Assembly: GCF_047974105.1 (NCBI RefSeq)
Contig: NZ_JBHYRS010000001.1
Coordinates: 186,001-250,000, forward strand
Length of the DNA: 64,000 nucleotides
Direction: 5' to 3'
Source: Mitsuokella sp047974105
GTDB taxonomy: Bacteria > Bacillota > Negativicutes > Selenomonadales > Selenomonadaceae
A program made the position numbers and the translations under genes. Under the pieces are notes generated by a model, which worked only from the letters and a program-made list of their open reading frames with translations, did not search any database and had not been told where the DNA came from. Numbering within the stretch: the first letter of the stretch is position 1; each line of letters opens with the position of its first letter. This document shows positions 43,723 through 53,062 of the stretch, one piece after another.

Positions 43723-43823
43723 AGAATCATCCTTTCTCTTCCAGAAATTACATTCCCATTATAACATGGAACGCGCTTTCTGGCATCCATGGGATATTTC
43801 CAGGATATTTCTGTCTCAGGTTC

Positions 43824-45206
43824 TTAAGTGCGCGGCATCGCAAGCCGCAGCGCATCGCCGATGGTCTCGGCGCCGTAAAGCGTGATGCCCCTTGTGCTGT
43901 CATTTTCCTGCAGCTGGCGGTAATTCTTCATCGGCAGCACGACGTGCGTAAAGCCGAGGCGCTTTGCCTCGTTGACGCGCAGGTCGGCCTGACTGACGGC
44001 GCGGACCTCGCCGGAGAGTCCGACTTCGCCAAAGACGATGGTCTTTGGGCGCAGCAGGCGGTTCGCAAAACTCGAGGCCATGGCCACGCAGATGCCGAGG
44101 TCTGCTGCCGGCTCATCGATGCGGATGCCGCCGGCGACTTTAACGTAGACATCGCAGGCACCGATTGAAAGGTGCACGCGCTTTTCGAGCACGGCCAGAA
44201 GGAGCTGGATGCGCTTGATGTCGACGGAATCCGCCGTGCGCCTTGGCGGCACATAGGGCGTTGGTGCGACAAGGGCCTGCAGCTCGACGAGCAGCGGCCG
44301 CGTGCCCTCAACCGTCGGGATGATGACCGTGCCCGAATCCTGCTCGCGGTCCGACAGAAATAATTTTGAGGCGTCGGGCACGTCGACGAGGCCGACATCG
44401 CGCATCTCAAAGAGTCCGAGTTCATTCGTGCTGCCGAAGCGGTTTTTGACGGCGCGCAGCACACGGTATTCCGCATTGCGCTCCCCCTCAAAATAGAGCA
44501 CGGTATCGACGATATGCTCGAGGACGCGCGGGCCGGCCAAAGTACCATCCTTCGTTACATGGCCGATGACAAACGCGGCGATGCCGTTCTGCTTCGCGAT
44601 GCGCAGCAAATCAACAGCACACTCCCTGACCTGCGAGACGCTGCCGGGCGCGCTCTGTACATCGGGCTTGAAAATCGTCTGAATCGAGTCGATGACGAGA
44701 AGGTCCGGCTTGACATTGGCCACATGCGTCTCGATGGTCTCGAGATTTGTCTCGCTGACAACGAGCAGACTGTCGGCAAGGGCGTGCAGGCGGTCGGCGC
44801 GCATGCGGACCTGCCGCGTGCTCTCCTCGCCCGTCACATAAAGGACCCTGCGGCCGCCGCGTGCGACATCGGCGCAGACGCGCAATGTCAGGCTCGACTT
44901 GCCGACGCCCGGGTCACCGACAATCAGCACCATCGAGCCTGGGATAATGCCGCCGCCCAAAACGCGGTCGAGCTCGCCCGAGCCCGTCAGAAAGCGCGGC
45001 ATATCTTCGATTTCAACTTCTGCGATTGGCTTTGGCTTCTGTGCATCAGAAAGGCCGAGGCGCAGACCGCCCTTATCCGCCTCCGGCGCCACCGTCTCTT
45101 CGACGAGTGTATTCCACGCGCCGCAGGACGGGCAGCGGCCCATCCACTTTGGGGTATCGTAGCCGCATTCCTGACAGACGTAGACGGTCTTTTTCTTTTT
45201 CGGCAA
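43824..45206 (-). CDS. radA: DNA repair protein RadA
   Basis: 460 residues. Zinc finger CQECGYDTPKWMGRCPSCGAW, Walker A GDPGVGKSS, the RadA motif KNRFGSTNELG and a C-terminal Lon-like domain. It promotes branch migration in recombination. TTG at 45206 is preferred: AGGAGG is eight bases upstream, while a GTG at 45215 overlaps it. It follows clpC after a 167-bp gap with a structured element, so it may be part of the stress operon or have its own promoter. Confidence 0.95.
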   Translation of the reverse strand: MPKKKKTVYVCQECGYDTPKWMGRCPSCGAWNTLVEETVAPEADKGGLRLGLSDAQKPKPIAEVEIEDMPRFLTGSGELDRVLGGGIIPGSMVLIVGDPGVGKSSLTLRVCADVARGGRRVLYVTGEESTRQVRMRADRLHALADSLLVVSETNLETIETHVANVKPDLLVIDSIQTIFKPDVQSAPGSVSQVRECAVDLLRIAKQNGIAAFVIGHVTKDGTLAGPRVLEHIVDTVLYFEGERNAEYRVLRAVKNRFGSTNELGLFEMRDVGLVDVPDASKLFLSDREQDSGTVIIPTVEGTRPLLVELQALVAPTPYVPPRRTADSVDIKRIQLLLAVLEKRVHLSIGACDVYVKVAGGIRIDEPAADLGICVAMASSFANRLLRPKTIVFGEVGLSGEVRAVSQADLRVNEAKRLGFTHVVLPMKNYRQLQENDSTRGITLYGAETIGDALRLAMPRT

Positions 45207-45259
45207 GACAGCCACCTCCTAAGATTTTCCTTCTATATAAATACGATATCACTCAGAAC

Positions 45260-45345
45260 GCTGCAGAAATTTCCTGAGCAGACGTATGGTCCACCGCCCT
45301 AACCAGACGATGGACCATAGGCCATTTATGATGAAATTCTGCAGC
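45260..45345. other. Nested inverted repeat between clpC and radA
   Basis: Outer arms GCTGCAGAAATTTC (45260-45273) and GAAATTCTGCAGC (45333-45345), inner arms TATGGTCCA (45285-45293) and TGGACCATA (45311-45319). On the minus strand this gives a long two-tier hairpin without a T-run. It may be an RNA processing or regulatory element or a small repeat; no known class recognised. Confidence 0.55.
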
Positions 45346-45372
45346 TGTGCCCAAAATCCTTCCGGACGCAGC

Positions 45373-47901
45373 TTATTTTTCCGCATGACTCAAAGCCTCC
45401 GCCGGCTTTTGTTCAGTCTCAGCGGCTTCTTTCTTGACCGGGTCTTTGCGCACAAAATCGAGCTTATCGCCGTTCTTGCGCACCTGAACCGTATCGCCGG
45501 CCTTGAAATCGCGCGCGAGCAGATGCTCGGCAATCTCATCCTCGATGAGTTTCTGGATGGCACGTTTCAGAGGTCTTGCACCGTACTTGAAGTCTGTGCC
45601 CTTGTCGACGAGCATATTCTTCGCGGCAGGGCTGACCTCGAGGCGGATATTCTTTTCGGCAAGGCGCTCACGCACATCGCGCAGCAGGATGTCGATGATT
45701 TTCGAGAGCTCCGTGCGGCCGAGCGGATGGAAAACGATGAGCTCGTCGATGCGGTTGAGGAATTCGGGCTTGAAGATGTGGCGCACTTCGCCGAGCACGC
45801 GCTTCTTTGCGGACTCCTCTGCTTCTTTCTCTTCCTCGGCTTCCGTAGTATGTGCGGCAAACCCCAGCGAAGTGCTCTGTCTGCGCAGAAGATTTGCCCC
45901 CGCGTTGCTCGTCATGATGATGACGGTGTTGCGGAAATCGACCGTGCGGCCCTTGCCATCCGTCAGGCGGCCGTCGTCTAATACCTGCAGCAGCACGTTG
46001 AAGACGTCCGGATGCGCCTTTTCGATCTCGTCGAGCAGGATGATGGAGTACGGTTTGCGGCGCACGGCGTCCGTGAGCTGGCCGCCCTCTTCGTAGCCGA
46101 CATAGCCCGGAGGCGCGCCGACCATGCGCGAGACGGCATATTTTTCCATGTACTCCGACATATCGAAGCGGATGATGGCATCCTCTGTGCCGAAGAGGGC
46201 TTCCGACAGGGCTTTCGCGAGCTCCGTCTTGCCGACGCCGGTCGGGCCGAGAAACAGGAACGAGCCAATCGGGCGCTTCGGGTCCTTGAGTCCGGCGCGG
46301 GCGCGGCGGATGGCCTTGCTGACGGCCTCGACGGCTTCCTGCTGGCCGACCACGCGGCGCGTGAGGATGCGTTCCATATGGAGCAGGCGGTCGGACTCTT
46401 TGGCCGCAATCTGCCGCACGGGCACGCCCGTCCAGAGAGCCACGACATCGGCGATATCGTCGGCCGTGACTGTGATGCGGCTCTTGCCGCGCTTTTCGAA
46501 TCTGCGCTTGGCTTCCTCGAGCTCTTCCTTGGTCTTCTGCTCCTTGTCGCGGATGCCTGCCGCGCGCTCGTAATCCTGTGCCGAAATCGCAGCTTCCTTC
46601 TCGACGCCGAGTTTTTCGAGGCGCGAGCGGATTTCCTGCAGCTTTTCAGGCTGCGCGACCTGTTTCATGCGCACCTTCGAAGCCGCTTCATCCATGAGGT
46701 CGATGGCCTTATCGGGCAAAAAGCGGTCCGTGATGTAGCGGTGCGAGAGGCGCACGGCCGCCTCAACGGCTTCATCTGTGATATGCGCACAGTGGAAGTC
46801 CTCGTATTTCGGGCGCAGTCCAAGAAGGATTTTCTTGGCATCTTCGATACTCGGTTCCTCGACCATAATAGTTTGGAAACGGCGTGACAGGGCCGCGTCT
46901 TTTTCAAGATGCTTTTTGTACTCGTCGAGTGTCGTCGCACCGATGATCTGGATTTCGCCGCGCGAGAGTGCCGGCTTCAGGATGTTTGCGGCATCGAGCG
47001 CGCCTTCTGCGGCACCGGCCCCGACGAGCGTGTGCATCTCATCGATGAACAGGATGGTATTGCCGTCCTGGCGCACCTCGTCGATGAGGCCCTTGAGGCG
47101 TTCCTCGAACTCGCCGCGGTATTTTGCACCGGCCACAAGCGAGGCAAGAGACAGCGAAACGACCTTCTTGTCCTGCAGCATGTAAGGCACGGAGCCCTCG
47201 ACAATGCGCTCTGCGAGGCCCTCGGCGATGGCCGTCTTGCCGACGCCCGGTTCGCCTAGAAGGATTGGATTGTTTTTCGTACGCCGCGAGAGAATCTGGA
47301 TGACGCGCTGGATTTCTTTTTCACGCCCGATGACGGGGTCCATGCGGTCCTCCTTGGCCATCTCATTGAGGTTGCGGCCGTATTTTTTGAGGAGCTGGCC
47401 CGCCTGGCGGGCTTTCATCTTTTCCGCGCGCGAGGGCTCGGGACCGTCGTCTGCCGGATGCGGATGGTCGATGCGGTCGAGGACCTCGTTCTGCAGGGCA
47501 TCGATGTCAACGCCCATGCCTTCGAGCAGTTCCGCCGCCGCGCCCTCGGATTCCTCGAGCAGGGACAGCAGGATGTGCTCCGTACCGATATAATTGTGGC
47601 CGAGGGTCTGTGCTTCTTCGACAGCCCCCTCCATGACGCGCTTCGCACGCGGTGTATAGTAAGGATTGTCGGCAGGATACTCGACTTCCCCCGAGACCAT
47701 GGACTCGACGCGCTGCATGACATCGTCAAAGCGCAGTCCGACGGCCTCCATGGCCGCCTGTGCCACGCTGCCGTTTTCATGCAGCAGGCCTAAGAGGATG
47801 TGCTCCGTGCCGATATAATCCTGTTCGAGCTCGTGCGAGGCGTATTGAGCAAACTCAATGGCCTTGATGGCACGGCTCGTAAAGTGATTCCGATAGTTCA
47901 T
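45373..47901 (-). CDS. clpC: ATP-dependent Clp protease ATP-binding subunit ClpC
   Basis: 842 residues. Two Clp_N repeats (EFAQYASHELEQDYIGTEHI; EEAQTLGHNYIGTEHI), first AAA domain with GEPGVGKTA, middle coiled coil with a UVR-like segment (LEKLGVEKEAAISAQDYERA), second AAA with GPTGVGKTE, and a tail rich in Glu/Lys. It unfolds substrates for ClpP. Its ATG overlaps the mcsB stop by 4 bp. It is part of the CtsR-controlled stress operon. Confidence 0.97.
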   Translation of the reverse strand: MNYRNHFTSRAIKAIEFAQYASHELEQDYIGTEHILLGLLHENGSVAQAAMEAVGLRFDDVMQRVESMVSGEVEYPADNPYYTPRAKRVMEGAVEEAQTLGHNYIGTEHILLSLLEESEGAAAELLEGMGVDIDALQNEVLDRIDHPHPADDGPEPSRAEKMKARQAGQLLKKYGRNLNEMAKEDRMDPVIGREKEIQRVIQILSRRTKNNPILLGEPGVGKTAIAEGLAERIVEGSVPYMLQDKKVVSLSLASLVAGAKYRGEFEERLKGLIDEVRQDGNTILFIDEMHTLVGAGAAEGALDAANILKPALSRGEIQIIGATTLDEYKKHLEKDAALSRRFQTIMVEEPSIEDAKKILLGLRPKYEDFHCAHITDEAVEAAVRLSHRYITDRFLPDKAIDLMDEAASKVRMKQVAQPEKLQEIRSRLEKLGVEKEAAISAQDYERAAGIRDKEQKTKEELEEAKRRFEKRGKSRITVTADDIADVVALWTGVPVRQIAAKESDRLLHMERILTRRVVGQQEAVEAVSKAIRRARAGLKDPKRPIGSFLFLGPTGVGKTELAKALSEALFGTEDAIIRFDMSEYMEKYAVSRMVGAPPGYVGYEEGGQLTDAVRRKPYSIILLDEIEKAHPDVFNVLLQVLDDGRLTDGKGRTVDFRNTVIIMTSNAGANLLRRQSTSLGFAAHTTEAEEEKEAEESAKKRVLGEVRHIFKPEFLNRIDELIVFHPLGRTELSKIIDILLRDVRERLAEKNIRLEVSPAAKNMLVDKGTDFKYGARPLKRAIQKLIEDEIAEHLLARDFKAGDTVQVRKNGDKLDFVRKDPVKKEAAETEQKPAEALSHAEK

Positions 47902-48986
47902 TTTGGAACCTCCTGGCTCCGGGCATAGGTCAGCAGAGCACTCCGCACATGCTGTGCCCGCAGCCTGTCTATTTCATTCTTGGATAAATTTTCATTTTCG
48001 GCGAGGTTCTGCAGATAGCTTGTGCGGCTGCCGATGAGGATTTCGGCAAAGCAGTCCGCGGATACCTCGTTGATAAGCTTGAGGTCGATGCCCAGGCGCA
48101 CCTTCGAAAGAAGTTCGAGCACTTCTTTTTCCGACAGCAGCCTTGCATAGCGCAGCGTACCATAGGCACGCCAAACCTCATCTTCGAGTCTTTCCTTCAT
48201 ATATAAGGCGAGGGCCTTGCGCGCCTGACGCTCATGCGAGACGATTTCCATGACGGCCGTCTTGAGATTCTCGATGATCTCGGCTTCCGAGAAGCCCAGG
48301 GTCAGCTGATTCGAGATCTGGAACAAATTGCCGACGCTCTCTGTCTCGTCGCCGTAGACACTGCGGATGGCAAGGCCGAGCTGCGGCGAGATGTTCATGA
48401 TGCTCTGGATGTTGCGCGTAAAGACGAGGCCCGGCAGATGCAGAAGGACCGAAGCCCTGAGGCCCGTGCCGAGATTTGTCGGACATGAGGTCAGGTAGCC
48501 CATCTTTTCATCAAAGGCAATGTCGACCTGCGATTCGACCATATCGTCGATATGCGAAGCACGCGCAAACGGCGTATCGAGGTCAAGCCCCGAGGCCATG
48601 CACTGGATGCGCAGATGGTCCTCCTCATTGACCATGATGCTCGTCGCGCGGTCCGCTGTGATAAAGGCGATGCGGTGCTGCGGATTCTGGACGAAATTGC
48701 GGCTGATGAGCTGCTTTTCGATGAGGACATCGCGCTGCAGCGGCGTGAGACGCTCGAGGTCTAAGAGGTCAAATTCCTGCCCGAGGTCTGCGGCAATGCC
48801 CGGCAGCAGTTTTTCGGCCTGCAGCCGCACCTCGGCGAGCTGGTTGAAATCCGCGCGGTTCGGGAAGGGAATCTCGCGGAAATTGCGCGCGAGGCGGATG
48901 CGGCTTGAGAGCACGACATCACTCTCTTTGCCGCCGGCGGCCAGCCACGAGAGGCGGCTGCTGCGCAAAAGTTCATTTACTGCCAT
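47898..48986 (-). CDS. mcsB: Protein-arginine kinase McsB
   Basis: 362 residues, phosphagen-kinase fold: SSRIRLARNFREIPFP, ITADRATSIMVNEEDHLRIQ and SCPTNLGTGLRASV. It phosphorylates arginines in CtsR and other proteins and marks them for ClpCP. It overlaps mcsA by 14 bp and clpC by 4 bp, a tightly coupled operon. Confidence 0.96.
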   Translation of the reverse strand: MAVNELLRSSRLSWLAAGGKESDVVLSSRIRLARNFREIPFPNRADFNQLAEVRLQAEKLLPGIAADLGQEFDLLDLERLTPLQRDVLIEKQLISRNFVQNPQHRIAFITADRATSIMVNEEDHLRIQCMASGLDLDTPFARASHIDDMVESQVDIAFDEKMGYLTSCPTNLGTGLRASVLLHLPGLVFTRNIQSIMNISPQLGLAIRSVYGDETESVGNLFQISNQLTLGFSEAEIIENLKTAVMEIVSHERQARKALALYMKERLEDEVWRAYGTLRYARLLSEKEVLELLSKVRLGIDLKLINEVSADCFAEILIGSRTSYLQNLAENENLSKNEIDRLRAQHVRSALLTYARSQEVPK

Positions 48987-49527
48987 ACTCTGCGCCCCCT
49001 TCCTTTTCTTCCAGTTCTTTCTCTAAGAGGCGGATCTTGTCGCGCAGTTCCGCAGCTTTTTCGTATTCTTCCTGTGCCACGCATTCCTGCAGCGTCCTGC
49101 GCATCTTTTCAATCGTATGCTTGGCCGCAAGCGTGCCGCCCGTGCGGTGCGGAATCTTGCCGCTGTGCGTGCTCGAACCGTGAATGCGGCGCAAAAGCGG
49201 CTCAAGCTGACGGCGGAACGTCGCGTAGCAGACCGAGCAGCCGATTTTGCCCGTCTGCTGAAAATCGCGGTAGCTCATGCCGCAGTTCGGGCAGACGAGC
49301 TCGGTCATCTGCTCTTCCTGATGCCTTGCATCATCCTTCGTCGGCGCACTGAACACGCCCTTTAAAAAGTCATTCATCGACACATTGCGATGTTTCTGGT
49401 TCTCCATGAGGAATTCACCGTATTTCGCCGCGCATTTCTCACAGAGATTCTTCTCGATCTTGCCATCCGGCCCGATCTGGGTAATATGGACGACCGCCCG
49501 ATTGCGGCCGCAGTCATCACACAACAT
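48973..49527 (-). CDS. mcsA: McsA, activator of McsB
   Basis: 184 residues. Zinc-binding CxxC pairs (LCDDCGR, LCEKCAA, CPNCGMS, CSVCYA) and a C-terminal UVR motif (CVAQEEYEKAAELRDKIRLL). It activates the arginine kinase McsB. ATG follows AAGGAGAATTATC. Confidence 0.95.
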   Translation of the reverse strand: MLCDDCGRNRAVVHITQIGPDGKIEKNLCEKCAAKYGEFLMENQKHRNVSMNDFLKGVFSAPTKDDARHQEEQMTELVCPNCGMSYRDFQQTGKIGCSVCYATFRRQLEPLLRRIHGSSTHSGKIPHRTGGTLAAKHTIEKMRRTLQECVAQEEYEKAAELRDKIRLLEKELEEKEGGAEYGSK

Positions 49528-49599
49528 GATAATTCTCCTTATTATATTCTACTCTTCTCTGCGTTTTCCCGTCAGCCGGCCGCATGGCAGCCGGCGGTC

Positions 49600-50052
49600 C
49601 TACGAGAAATTCTCCACCGTCATCAGCATGGATTTCAAGAGATGCACGCGTTCCTTCGCGGACATCCCTTCCGACTCAAAGACAGACGATACGACCTGCA
49701 TCATCAGCGCCGCCTCGCGGTTCGTGATCATCGCGTGCTGCAAAAGATAATGGACCATGGACTGCACCGTCTGATACTCCGTGTCTTCATTAATCTTATC
49801 CATCATGTCCTGATAGACGAGATTTTTGAGCGGCACCTGCACGATGCGGATGTAGCCGCCAAGACCGCGGCGCGATTCCACGACAAAGCCCTTGGCAGGC
49901 GTAAAGCGCGTTGACAAAACATAACTGATCTGGGACGGCGCACACGATATCTCGTCGGCGATATCCGTACGGCGCAGCTCCACCTTGCCATCCTGTTTGG
50001 CTGCGAGCTGGCGCAGGATGTATGCTTCAATAAGATCTGCAATATTACTCAA
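49600..50052 (-). CDS. ctsR: Transcriptional repressor CtsR
   Basis: 150 residues. N-terminal winged helix with SNIADLIEAYILRQL, CAPSQISYVLSTRFTP and the tetra-Gly-type wing ESRRGLGGYIRI. It represses clp genes until heat or McsB relieves it. TTG at 50052 fits alignment with other CtsR proteins and has AAGG eight bases upstream; a GTG at 50061 is also in frame. First gene of the stress operon. Confidence 0.94.
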   Translation of the reverse strand: MSNIADLIEAYILRQLAAKQDGKVELRRTDIADEISCAPSQISYVLSTRFTPAKGFVVESRRGLGGYIRIVQVPLKNLVYQDMMDKINEDTEYQTVQSMVHYLLQHAMITNREAALMMQVVSSVFESEGMSAKERVHLLKSMLMTVENFS

Positions 50053-50067
50053 GATAATCACCTTCGT

Positions 50068-50131
50068 TTAAACTAATTGACTATTTGACTATTATTGATT
50101 TTATTATATTTGTTTTTTTGACTTATTGCAA
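50068..50131 (-). promoter_or_regulatory. ctsR promoter with variant CtsR operator
   Basis: TTGCAA, 17 bp, TATAAT on the minus strand (50103-50131). AGTCAAA lies in the spacer (50117-50123), and downstream of the -10 three 8-bp repeats occur in tandem: TAGTCAAA, TAGTCAAT, TAGTTTAA (50068-50091). The published CtsR box is two GGTCAAA heptads with about 3 bp between; the spacing here differs. Confidence 0.7.
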
Positions 50132-50171
50132 GAGGATTTTCCTTCCCGAGCTCATTTTTTGTCAAAAATAA

Positions 50172-50199
50172 AAAGCCTTCTCCCTGAGGAAAAGACTTT
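50172..50199 (-). terminator. Terminator of the exported-protein operon
   Basis: 12-bp stem (AAAGCCTTCTCC against GGAAAAGACTTT on the plus strand, two G-U pairs in the minus-strand RNA), four-base loop, T-rich tail; just after the stop at 50206. Confidence 0.85.
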
Positions 50200-50205
50200 T
50201 GTTTT

Positions 50206-51498
50206 TTATGAATTGGCCACGCCGATGGCCTTGTCGACATCTTTGTAAAAGCTCTTGAACATCTTGCGCAGAGCGTTGGCATAGCGGTCCGGGTCTTCGG
50301 CTTCAAGATGGCGCGAGAGGACGACATTTCCCGTGCGCGAATCGATGAGCGAAAGGTCCGCAGCCGTGCGGTACCAGAAGGAATAATAGCCATAATGGTC
50401 GCTTATAAGGGTCTTGTAGTAGACACGCTGCCCCTCATGCTCATTGCCCTTGTCATCGCGCCACTTGAATTTTTCCGTATTATAGTCGGTGACGCTTGTA
50501 TCAGCATACGGCGGGTTCCATGTCTCGCCGCGCGCATAGTCCGTGATGGCACCCGTTACATAGTAGCGGCCGCCATTCGGCGCATAATCAACCTTGACGC
50601 GCTTCAAATCATCGCCGGCTTCATCTTTATACGCATAATAAATCGTCTTGATGGCAAATTCATCCTGACTGGCCGCATAGGGAAGCTCGAGATTGCGGAA
50701 GCCCATAGTCGGCGCGCCTGCAGGCACATTCTGGTCATGGTCTTTCTTCAGCCTGTTCCAGTCACCGGTGAAATTCTTGGCAATCTGCTCAAAGGCATGC
50801 CACTGGTCGACCTCGTAATTGCGGTAATAGTCGATGAGCGTCATGGCCTCTTTGCCCGTCGCTGCATCGTAGAGGCGAAAATCCATGTCGAGCATCTGCA
50901 GCGTCGAATCATGCGCCGGAATCATGTGGCTTGCGTACCAGCTTTGATAATTGCATTTCGACTTGTCGCCGCTCGGGCCGTTTTCGATATTGTAATACGT
51001 TTCCATCTTCACGGTCGTCCAGGTCGCCGGCGAGTGGTCGACGCGTTCCTGCTCGTAGCGGATATGCGGCAGCAGATAGCCCTCGGCCCCCGTCGTATCG
51101 TAGACGGCTTTGGCCCTGTCTTTCTCACTGTCAAAATGGCGCAGCAGCTCGTTGTAAGCTGGATCCATACGCAGGATTTCCCGCTTTTCCCTTTTCTTGT
51201 CCGCGGCCTTTGCATCGCCAGGGTCCTCAAAATTCATGAAGTTCGTGCGCTTGATGCGCTTGTGGATGCGTTTGGCCAAAGCCGCATTATAGCCCTGAAA
51301 TTCATCCACCTTGCCGTCAGGAGCCTGCAGATAGCGCAGCGGAAACAGCACGACTTTCTTGAAATCCTTGGCCTGCACCTCGGCACTTTCGTCCATCCAG
51401 ATATTGCCGGCCGCTTCCGCGCCGGCCAGTGGCATCCCCAAAGACAGCAGGCAGCCAAGTGCCAGCGCCTTGATGCCCGTACTTTTTGTAAGTCTCAT
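50206..51498 (-). CDS. Exported protein of unknown function, last of five-gene operon
   Basis: 430 residues. Signal peptide (ALALGCLLSLGMPLAGAEAA) then a mature protein rich in Asp, Lys and Tyr. KVVLFPLRYLQAP and later RLYDAATGKEAMTLIDYYR and SLIDSRTGNVVLSRHLEAED resemble the core strands of CsgG/LpoB-like proteins but with large insertions. I cannot assign a family. ATG after GAGGGGAAGAA. Fifth gene of the operon. Confidence 0.75.
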   Translation of the reverse strand: MRLTKSTGIKALALGCLLSLGMPLAGAEAAGNIWMDESAEVQAKDFKKVVLFPLRYLQAPDGKVDEFQGYNAALAKRIHKRIKRTNFMNFEDPGDAKAADKKREKREILRMDPAYNELLRHFDSEKDRAKAVYDTTGAEGYLLPHIRYEQERVDHSPATWTTVKMETYYNIENGPSGDKSKCNYQSWYASHMIPAHDSTLQMLDMDFRLYDAATGKEAMTLIDYYRNYEVDQWHAFEQIAKNFTGDWNRLKKDHDQNVPAGAPTMGFRNLELPYAASQDEFAIKTIYYAYKDEAGDDLKRVKVDYAPNGGRYYVTGAITDYARGETWNPPYADTSVTDYNTEKFKWRDDKGNEHEGQRVYYKTLISDHYGYYSFWYRTAADLSLIDSRTGNVVLSRHLEAEDPDRYANALRKMFKSFYKDVDKAIGVANS

Positions 51499-51523
51499 TT
51501 CTTCCCCTCGTCTCTCCCAAAAC

Positions 51524-52195
51524 TCACATGGCCTTCTTGAACTGGTCGGCCAGATTGACGGCAGCGTCGCTCACCGCTGAAGCGATGGCATCTTCCTCGC
51601 CGCTGTCATGACGCTGCCAGACGGCATGATAGGAAAGCTCGGCCTTGCGCCGCGAATCCGCCTTAGTCACAAAGACGATTTTGCCCGTATGCGTGTCCAT
51701 GACGCGCAGCGAAAGCTCCGCGTAGACGGTCTTATCTTTGCCTGAAAGACCGAGCGCGCCGCTCTGGGCCTTGACATTTCCGAGTGTCGTCAGATAGCCG
51801 AAGACGAGATAATCCGTCCTGCCCGAGAGCTCCGGCACGATGCGGCCTTCCCCCAAAGCATCGATGTACGCACTTTCATCATAACGGGCCTTCGTGGCTT
51901 CCTCACTGAAATCGTAGAGGTCAAATGCCTCATTATCCGCGAGCTCTGCCGTCAGCTCCACGCGGGCCGCATCGAGGATGCGATTGATTTCCTGCGGGTC
52001 CTTGAGATCCGTCAGGGTGATATCCGTTTTCTGGACGCGGCTCGCAAAGCCGACGACCGCCACGCTCGGTTTCGCGGCTTCTGCATGGGCGGGCAGCAGC
52101 CCGAAGGCAAAGGACAGCAGCGGCAAAAACAGCAGCAGCGCCCAAAACGAAATGCATTTTTTATGGAATTCAATGCGTGAACGACGCCTGTTCAT
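51524..52195 (-). CDS. CsgG/LpoB-like exported protein
   Basis: 223 residues. Signal (SFWALLLFLPLLSFAFGLLP, then AHAEA). Mature part begins PSVAVVGFASRVQKTDITLT and contains FDLYDFSEEATKAR, DYLVFGYLTTLGNVK and RVMDTHTGKIVFVTKADS, the pattern of CsgG-type/LpoB-like domains. It overlaps the preceding gene by 26 bp. Likely periplasmic or outer-membrane-associated; function unknown. Confidence 0.78.
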   Translation of the reverse strand: MNRRRSRIEFHKKCISFWALLLFLPLLSFAFGLLPAHAEAAKPSVAVVGFASRVQKTDITLTDLKDPQEINRILDAARVELTAELADNEAFDLYDFSEEATKARYDESAYIDALGEGRIVPELSGRTDYLVFGYLTTLGNVKAQSGALGLSGKDKTVYAELSLRVMDTHTGKIVFVTKADSRRKAELSYHAVWQRHDSGEEDAIASAVSDAAVNLADQFKKAM

Positions 52196-53045
52196 TTCCC
52201 TTCACCTCAACCTCACGGAAGCCATGCTTCTTGATGTCACTGGCCACATCCCTGGCCGATGTCTCCATGACCTCGCCTAAAAGCGTATCGACGTCCATGC
52301 CCTTGCCCGTCTTGCCGAGACCAAAATTGACCATCTGTGCCGTCTTCCTGTTCTCGACATGACCTTCATACGTTTTGCCCGTCTGCGCATTGATGAGATA
52401 ATAATCAAGCGAGGCACTGAGTTTCTTGCCCTTCGTCTCGCGTTCCGTATGCGTGGCAAATATGCTGTGCTTGAGGCGCACATCAAAATCCTTAAGGTTC
52501 ACGAAGAGCAAATAGCCGGCCTGATATTTATGACCGATGCGTGCGGCTTCCTGCTGCTCAGCCGGTGAAAGACGGTACGGCGCCGTGCTCTTTTTCCACG
52601 CAGCAATGCGGTCCTCCTGATGAAAGTAGGCCCTGCCCATCGCCGCATCGGCGTAATGCGCGAGTTTCGCCGCCGTGTAGCCGCGGTCAAACTGATGGCC
52701 GTGCACGATGGCGTCCATGTGGATTTCCGAAAGCTTCCCGGCCTCACCGCCCGTGCCGATGGCATCATGGCGTCCGGCCTCGTTCGTGAGGTCGGCGCGG
52801 CCGCTGACCCCGAAGCCTTGTTTCTGCAGTGCTTCGGACAGCTTGTCGACAAAGGTCGCGCAGGCGTCGGCCTTGAGCTCATAATCCCCATAGCTCTGGA
52901 CCTCGCCGATAAAAATCGACGGTCCTGCCTGCTTTTTCTCAAAAAGCCCCGCTGCCTGCGCGGCAGGAGAGCCCGCGAACAGCACCGTCAGGGCAAAAAA
53001 AGTCCCTGTCAGCAGCATTATATATGGTAGGAATCTTCCCTTCAT
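52170..53045 (-). CDS. Exported protein of unknown function
   Basis: 291 residues. Signal (YIMLLTGTFFALTVLFAGSP, then AAQAA). Mature part starts PSIFIGEVQSYGDYELKADA and has LLFVNLKDFDVRLKHSIFAT and YYLINAQTGKTYEGHVENRK, again the strand pattern of CsgG-like proteins. It ends KGNEQASFTH. ATG at 53045 follows AGGAGGAAGCAGG. Middle gene of the exported operon. Confidence 0.75.
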   Translation of the reverse strand: MKGRFLPYIMLLTGTFFALTVLFAGSPAAQAAGLFEKKQAGPSIFIGEVQSYGDYELKADACATFVDKLSEALQKQGFGVSGRADLTNEAGRHDAIGTGGEAGKLSEIHMDAIVHGHQFDRGYTAAKLAHYADAAMGRAYFHQEDRIAAWKKSTAPYRLSPAEQQEAARIGHKYQAGYLLFVNLKDFDVRLKHSIFATHTERETKGKKLSASLDYYLINAQTGKTYEGHVENRKTAQMVNFGLGKTGKGMDVDTLLGEVMETSARDVASDIKKHGFREVEVKGNEQASFTH

Positions 53046-53062
53046 CCTGCTTCCTCCTAAAA

